Shown here piece by piece: positions 5,188-9,645 of a DNA stretch of 9,645 nucleotides. Origin of the DNA: Actinomycetota bacterium (GTDB taxonomy: Bacteria; Actinomycetota; Acidimicrobiia; Acidimicrobiales; CADCSY01); assembly GCA_016178435.1 (NCBI GenBank), contig JACOTK010000257.1:1-9645 (forward strand), written 5' to 3'. A model generated the notes under the pieces. That model saw only the letters and a program-made list of their open reading frames with translations, did not search any database and was not told the origin of the DNA. Made by a program: the position numbers and the translations under genes. Position 1 is the stretch's first letter; each line of letters begins with the position of its first letter.

Positions 5188-8102
5188 CGACCTTGGATGC
5201 CACGGGCGTTGTCGCCCTGATTCCGGCCAAGGATTCCGCCGAGTCGATCGGGGCGACCGTACGGTCCGCCCAGGGTATTCCCGGCGTCGAACGGGTGCTG
5301 GTCATCGACGACGGTTCGACCGACGCGACTGCCGAGCAGGCAGGTCTTGCCGGCGCCGACGTCCTGCGCCTGGCCGTCAATGTCGGCAAGGCCGGCGCCG
5401 TGATGGCGGGGGTGCGCGCCGCGCCGCTCGCGGCGGTCTACCTGATGATCGATGCCGATGTCGGGGTGTCCGCAGGCGCCGCCGCCGTCCTGGTCGACCC
5501 GGTTCTCGGCGGCAGCGCCGACATGACCATCGGGGTTCTTCCCTCCGCCGGGACCAAGGGCGGCTTCGGGCTGGTCCGCAACCTCGCCGCCGCCGGCATC
5601 GAGCGGGCGTGCGGATTCCGTGCGGAGGCGCCCTTGTCCGGCCAGCGGGCCATCCGTGGCGAGTTGTTGCGGTCATTGCCGCTTGCGCCACGATTCGGGC
5701 TGGAGACCGCTCTGACGATCGACGCGGTGCGCAACGGCGCACGTGTGATCGAGATGCCGGTTGCCATGGACCATCGCCACACCGGACGCCGTTGGGACGG
5801 CTTTCGTCACCGGGGTCACCAAGGCGCCGACATCGTCCGGGCGCTTTGGGAACGACTCACGGGCGCACGATTGCGCATGGCCATCATTGCGCTCGTGGCC
5901 CTGAGCCTCATGGTCTGGATGCAGTGGTCGGGTAGCCGATGGGAGCCCCCCAGCCGCGCACTTCCCGCGAAGCCCACAAAGGTCGTGTTGTTCGGCATGC
6001 CCCGTCTGGGCTTCGACGACCTCGACAAGGGCAACACCCCCAACCTCGACGAGCTCATCGAGCGGGGGGCGTTGGCCGCGATGAGCGTTCGAACGATGTC
6101 GGGACGACCCTCGACCGTTGAGGGTTACGCGTCGCTGAATGCCGGAACCCGTGTTCGGGCCAATGTCGTCGACGGCGCTTCTGCCCATCAGGCCGATGAT
6201 CCGCTCGAGAGCGGTCCGGCACGCGAGGTGGCGGAACGTCGGACAGGTCGAGCGGTCGGCCACGCCGACGTGGTTGTCGTTGGTTATCCCTCCATCGTGC
6301 GCAGGCTTTCCGGCAAACACCTCAGCAGTGAGCCGGGTGCGCTCGGTGATGCCCTGCACCTGGCAGGCAAGCGCACCGCCGTGGTCGGCAATGCCGATTA
6401 CGGCGACGGTTTGCCCGAGGACGAGATCAATCGGCCCATCGGCGTCTCGTTGATCGATCGATCGGGAAGCGTGGACGCCGGACGCGTCGATGCCGATCTG
6501 CTGCAGGCAGATGTCGGAGCGCCGTTTGGCGTGCGATTTGATCACTCCCGCATGACCGAGGCGTTCCAATCGGCTCTCGACAAGGCCGACGTCATCGCGA
6601 TCGACCCCGGTGACATCGACCGCGCCATCGGCTACCGGGCCCTGTCCCTTGACAGGCCGGCAAAAGCGCAGCGGCTGAACGCGATCCGACGGACCGACGC
6701 CCTACTGGGTGATGTGTTGAGGATGACGCCGAAGGATGCCCTGGTGTTGGTTGTCTCGGTATCACCTCCCTCCCCCGGCTGGCACCTGACGCCCTTCATC
6801 GTCGGCGGCCCGGGGATCAAGCAGGGATACGCCCAGTCCCCTTCCGTCAAGCGTCCCGGGGTCGTGACGGTCACCGACATCGCCCCGACCATTCTCGAAG
6901 CCGTCGGCGCCGACGTGCCCACCGGCATGATCGGCCACGCGCTCCGCTATCAGGGCACCCGGCCCGATCTCGACTATCTGGACCATCTTGATCGCGACGC
7001 CGAGTTTCGTGAGGGCATCTACTTCCCCATCGCCATGGCGTTCATCATCATCCAGGCACTGTTGTACCTCGTCGTCATGACTGCCCTGTCACACCTGCGG
7101 GACGGAACACGCACCACAAGCGTGCTCCGTGCGCTTGTCGTTGCGGTCGCCGCCTTTCCCCTGGCCACCTTCCTCTTTCGAGCCGTTCCCGAGGTGGCGG
7201 TTCTCGGAGGCGCCGGCATCGTGGTGCTCCTCGCCATCGACGCCGGCGTCACCGCGCTGGCACTGCGCGCCAGGCGTCACGCGCTCAGCCCGCTTGCATG
7301 GGTCGCCGGCGCCACCGCCGCTCTGATCGTCCTCGATCTCGCCACGGGTGCCCGATTGCAGTACTCCAGCTTTCTCGGCTACTCACTGCACACGGCTGCA
7401 CGTTTCTTCGGCATCGGCAACACGGCCTTTGCCGTGTTGGGGGCATGTGCCGTCATCGCGGCATGCCTCCATGTGGAGCACGCCCCGCGCCGACGCGAGG
7501 CGTTGTTGACCGCTGCGGGATTCCTCGCCGTGGTGGCCATGAGCGATGGCGCTCCCACGTTGGGCAACGACGTCGGCGGCATCCTGACCCTGGTGCCGGT
7601 GTTCGCCCTGACTCTGGTCGTCTTGACCGGACGTCGGCTCAACGTGCGCCACGTTCTGGTCGTCGGCGCATTGCTGGCGTTGCTCCTGGGCGTCGCCACG
7701 GGCCTCGACCTCCTGCGCGAACCGGAGGCCCGGACCCATCTGGGTCGCTTCGCCGCTGACCTCTTCGGAGGTGAGGGCACCGCCGGGACGACGATATCCC
7801 GCAAGCTCGCCACGAACCTCCGCGTGCTCGGCACGTCCATCTGGGCCTGGATGGTGCCGATAGCGGCCGTGTTCATGTTGTACGTCCTCGTCCATCTCGA
7901 CCGCGGGGCAGAGTTGCTCCCTCGTGGGTCGGCCAGGCGCATCGGGGTCATCGCGGCGATCGCGGTGGGACTGTTGGGCTTCGCCGTCAATGACTCCGGT
8001 GTGGTGGTCACCGCGCTCGTGTTCGTGTATCTCGGCCCGTACCTCACGCTCCTCGCGCTGCACCACGAAACCGAGCCGATTCTGGTGGTGAGCGATCGAT
8101 GA
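5184..8102 (+). CDS. Fusion: family 2 glycosyltransferase + alkaline-phosphatase-like domain + multi-pass membrane domain
   Basis: A 972-residue envelope protein. Residues about 7-225 are a GT-A glycosyltransferase resembling polyprenyl-phosphate sugar transferases and glucosyl-3-phosphoglycerate synthases: VVALIPAKDS, IDDGSTDATA (41-50), NVGKAGAV (66-73), the DxD motif D90-A-D92, SGQRAIRGELL (152-162), GLETALTID (172-180) and HRHTGRRWDGFRHRGHQ (197-213). A membrane helix (about 233-247) leads to a probably extracytoplasmic alkaline-phosphatase-superfamily-like domain (about 263-600): TPNLDELIERGA, SGRPSTVEGYASLNAGTR (306-323), WHLTPFIVGGPGI (533-545) and VTDIAPTILEAVG (563-575). About 11 membrane helices follow (614-959), with FFGIGNTAFA (741-750), GNDVGG (794-799) and NDSGVVV (936-942). 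The phosphatase-like plus membrane part resembles, from memory, an uncharacterised actinobacterial family of separate proteins. Metal ligands look degenerate. Met232 (5877) could start a separate protein but has no Shine-Dalgarno, and the frame has no stop. It overlaps both neighbours. The glycosyltransferase fold is secure; the biochemical role is unknown. Confidence 0.87.
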   Translation: MTTLDATGVVALIPAKDSAESIGATVRSAQGIPGVERVLVIDDGSTDATAEQAGLAGADVLRLAVNVGKAGAVMAGVRAAPLAAVYLMIDADVGVSAGAAAVLVDPVLGGSADMTIGVLPSAGTKGGFGLVRNLAAAGIERACGFRAEAPLSGQRAIRGELLRSLPLAPRFGLETALTIDAVRNGARVIEMPVAMDHRHTGRRWDGFRHRGHQGADIVRALWERLTGARLRMAIIALVALSLMVWMQWSGSRWEPPSRALPAKPTKVVLFGMPRLGFDDLDKGNTPNLDELIERGALAAMSVRTMSGRPSTVEGYASLNAGTRVRANVVDGASAHQADDPLESGPAREVAERRTGRAVGHADVVVVGYPSIVRRLSGKHLSSEPGALGDALHLAGKRTAVVGNADYGDGLPEDEINRPIGVSLIDRSGSVDAGRVDADLLQADVGAPFGVRFDHSRMTEAFQSALDKADVIAIDPGDIDRAIGYRALSLDRPAKAQRLNAIRRTDALLGDVLRMTPKDALVLVVSVSPPSPGWHLTPFIVGGPGIKQGYAQSPSVKRPGVVTVTDIAPTILEAVGADVPTGMIGHALRYQGTRPDLDYLDHLDRDAEFREGIYFPIAMAFIIIQALLYLVVMTALSHLRDGTRTTSVLRALVVAVAAFPLATFLFRAVPEVAVLGGAGIVVLLAIDAGVTALALRARRHALSPLAWVAGATAALIVLDLATGARLQYSSFLGYSLHTAARFFGIGNTAFAVLGACAVIAACLHVEHAPRRREALLTAAGFLAVVAMSDGAPTLGNDVGGILTLVPVFALTLVVLTGRRLNVRHVLVVGALLALLLGVATGLDLLREPEARTHLGRFAADLFGGEGTAGTTISRKLATNLRVLGTSIWAWMVPIAAVFMLYVLVHLDRGAELLPRGSARRIGVIAAIAVGLLGFAVNDSGVVVTALVFVYLGPYLTLLALHHETEPILVVSDR

Positions 8103-8956
8103 CCGACATCGCGCTTGCCGTGTTGGGGGGCATGGTTGCGGGATTGCTCACCTTGGCGGCGATGCGACCCATGTTCGCTCAACCGCTCTTCGCACGTGAG
8201 AACCACCGAGGCCACGTCCTTCCCACGGCAGTGGGCCTGGTCGTGCCGATCGCCCTGCTGGGCATCGAAGCCGTTCTGGCCCTGATTGCCCTTGGTGTGC
8301 GAAGAGGGAACGTGGGCATGGACGGGGCGCGACAGATGACCTTCCTGCTCGTCGTCGGCCTCGGCCTGCTGGGGATGGTCGACGACCTCGCCGGGTCGGG
8401 CGACGTCCGAGGTTTTCGGGGACACCTCGCCGCACTCCGCTCGGGGCGGTTGACCACCGGAGGCCTCAAGCTGGTTGGAGGAGGCTGCGTCGCACTGGTG
8501 GTTTGTGCGCCCTACGCAGGGCTGGGCAACCGGAGCGCTCTCCACGTGATTCGTGATGCATCGCTGGTGGCCCTGGCTGCGAACCTCGGCAACCTCCTCG
8601 ACCGAGCGCCGGGCCGCGTGCTCAAGGTCTCGGCGATCGCGTTCGTCGCCGTCGGTGTCATGGCGTCCTACGAAAGCGCGCTCGTCGGGCCGGCCTTCGT
8701 CTTCGGCATCAGCCTCATCCTGCTCGGCGGCGACCTTCGGGAGCAGTTCATGCTCGGCGACACCGGCGCCAACGTCCTGGGCGGGGTTCTGGGCCTGGCT
8801 CTCGTCATGGCCACCTCGCCGCCGGTTCGCCTCGTGGCGCTGGTTGTCGTCCTCCTCTTGAACCTGGCATCCGAGCGCGTCTCGTTCAGCAAGGTCATCG
8901 AGGCCGTCGGAGCGCTACGGGCGCTCGACCGGCTCGGCCGACGTCCCTATCCGTAG
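8099..8956 (+). CDS. MraY/WecA-like polyprenyl-phosphate sugar-phosphate transferase (short form)
   Basis: An integral membrane protein of 285 residues with about nine hydrophobic segments. It belongs to the family that transfers a sugar 1-phosphate from a UDP-sugar to undecaprenyl phosphate. Motifs in order: NHRGHVLPTAVG (35-46, like the RGTPTMGG loop), MVDDLAG with the paired aspartates 95-96, GGLKLVGG (121-128, the conserved lysine), NLGNLLDRAPGR (162-173, in place of the usual N-L-x-N-L-x-D-G), MLGDTGANVLGG (218-229, like MGDTGS) and a C-terminal SERVSFSKVIE (258-268). It is about 60-70 residues shorter than MraY or WecA and lacks MraY's histidine-rich cytoplasmic loop, so it is not likely to be the cell's MraY. 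ATG overlaps the upstream stop (ATGA); the preceding GGTGGTGAG is a weak Shine-Dalgarno. Likely makes the lipid-linked sugar used by the fusion protein and the flippase; the substrate is unknown. Confidence 0.86.
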   Translation: MTDIALAVLGGMVAGLLTLAAMRPMFAQPLFARENHRGHVLPTAVGLVVPIALLGIEAVLALIALGVRRGNVGMDGARQMTFLLVVGLGLLGMVDDLAGSGDVRGFRGHLAALRSGRLTTGGLKLVGGGCVALVVCAPYAGLGNRSALHVIRDASLVALAANLGNLLDRAPGRVLKVSAIAFVAVGVMASYESALVGPAFVFGISLILLGGDLREQFMLGDTGANVLGGVLGLALVMATSPPVRLVALVVVLLLNLASERVSFSKVIEAVGALRALDRLGRRPYP

Positions 8957-8972
8957 CGAGGGGCACCCGAGC

Positions 8973-9645
8973 CTAGGCAGCGACGTTGAGGGTGAGGGTT
9001 TTCCCGGCTCCAAGGGTGGTCCAAGCCGAGCGTGAACCCCCGTACTGCTCCCCGAATGGCGTCGCCTTGACCCGACCCCTCTTCTTGACCTTGGTCGTCA
9101 CCGTGGAGCCCGCTCCGGCGGTAGCGGGTACGTCGAGTTGGACGGTCGAGGTGACGGTGACGACCGAGCCGGTGATGCTCGCGGTGACCTGGCCGTTGGC
9201 CAGGGCATTTCGCCAAGCCGCCTGGCGTGCCAACGCCCTGGTCGAGCGCCTTGTCGAGCACGTCGTAGAGGACCCGGCCCTCGGCCAGGTTCGCCTGATG
9301 CACGTAGTGGGGACGAACATCATTGGTCAGCATGTGGCCGAGCATGATGCCCGCCTCCCGCTCGACGTACTGACCCCAGTCGACGGGAGCGGTCAGGCAC
9401 GTCGTGACCGCCGTGTTCACACAGTTCTCGTAGTACAGGTAGTTGTACTCGTCGAGCTGTTCCGTTTGAGTTGCCGTGTTGTAGTAGATGTTCGTCGGAT
9501 GGCGAGGGACCGTCAGCGCCTTGCCCAAGGGCTGCTGTTCCGGAGTCCTCGAGTTGTCCGACGCGATCCAGGCGACCTTGGTCTTGTCGAGAGCTGCAGG
9601 CATGGCCGGATTCGCCAACCCGGAGTGCTCACCGGTCACGAGCTC
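8973..9645 (-). pseudogene. 3' part of a secreted deacetylase-like/large exported protein, frame broken near 9240
   Basis: The coding sequence enters from the right edge with no start in the window; the GTG at 9639 sits inside ELVTGEHSGL and is just an internal valine. The first part (9645 to about 9241) has TGEHSGLANPAM, KVAWIASDNSR, TVPRHPTNIYYNTATQ, RPHYVHQANLAEGR and VLYDVLDKALD. The coding pattern then moves to another frame (from about 9239), reading ALARQAAWRNALANGQVTAS and a beta-rich tail with FGEQYGGSRSAW, ending at TAG 8975..8973. From memory these motifs occur together in one family of large secreted actinobacterial proteins, possibly related to NodB/Agd3-like polysaccharide deacetylases; that assignment is tentative. 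Homologues appear to have extra residues between DKALD and ALARQ, so a deletion of 3n+2 bases would explain the break. It is convergent with the envelope operon, 16 bases apart with no visible terminator. A sequencing or assembly error is the main alternative to a true pseudogene. Confidence 0.6.

Noticed and set aside
6450..6465. Short tandem GATC repeats (GATCGATCGATCG).
   Set aside because: They lie within codons of the fusion protein in normal coding context and are too short to suggest an origin or repeat array.
5673..6569. Minus-strand open frame of 298 codons opposite the fusion gene.
   Set aside because: Antisense shadow; low-complexity translation and no family resemblance.
7379..8545. 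Minus-strand open frames of 388 and 227 codons opposite the membrane domain and the MraY-like gene.
   Set aside because: Both are complements of hydrophobic-helix coding sequence, giving charged, repetitive translations without motifs.
8957..8972. Possible bidirectional terminator between the convergent genes.
   Set aside because: The 16-base gap contains no inverted repeat or T-tract that I can see.
1..9645. CRISPR arrays, tRNA/rRNA genes, insertion sequences or prophage genes.
   Set aside because: No spaced repeats, tRNA-like cloverleaf signals, terminal inverted repeats or transposase motifs were found; the Xer fragment fits housekeeping synteny rather than a mobile integrase.

Overview
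The window is a GC-rich (roughly two-thirds G+C), densely packed piece of an actinobacterial chromosome. The main evidence is gene order: on the minus strand, CTP synthase, an ADP-ribose-type Nudix hydrolase, alanine dehydrogenase and a XerC/XerD-type recombinase follow one another. The pyrG-Nudix-xerD order is a known actinobacterial arrangement (it occurs in Mycobacterium tuberculosis), and from memory alanine dehydrogenase also sits next to it in streptomycetes. Strong G/C preference at third codon positions, GTG/TTG starts and start/stop overlaps fit this. The divergent MurJ fork and the secreted protein at the right end are compatible with Acidimicrobiia-like lineages, but the exact taxon cannot be fixed from the window.

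Left half (1-3462, minus strand): a co-directional metabolic operon, pyrG > Nudix > ald > xerD. pyrG/Nudix and Nudix/ald each overlap by 3 bases inside a GTGA motif, and ald and xerD are 7 bases apart. Only the first 38 codons of xerD are present; it starts at 115 and runs off the left edge.

Centre (3463-3639): a short divergent intergenic region that must serve pyrG on the left and the envelope operon on the right. I see no convincing consensus promoter; there is a 9-bp direct repeat.

Right half (about 3640-8956, plus strand): a three-gene membrane operon with start/stop overlaps at both junctions. It holds a MurJ/MviN-type lipid flippase, a 972-residue fusion protein (cytoplasmic family 2 glycosyltransferase, one membrane segment, an extracytoplasmic alkaline-phosphatase-like domain, about 11 C-terminal membrane segments), and a short MraY/WecA-like polyprenyl-phosphate sugar-phosphate transferase. 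The three activities (make a lipid-linked sugar, extend or modify it, flip it and process it outside) make a coherent but uncharacterised lipid-linked glycan module. This is the most interesting part of the window.

Right edge (8973-9645, minus strand): the 3' part of a large secreted-type protein, convergent with the envelope operon and entering from beyond the window. Its reading frame is broken near 9240, where it looks like a deletion plus frameshift, so it is probably a pseudogene or a sequencing/assembly error.
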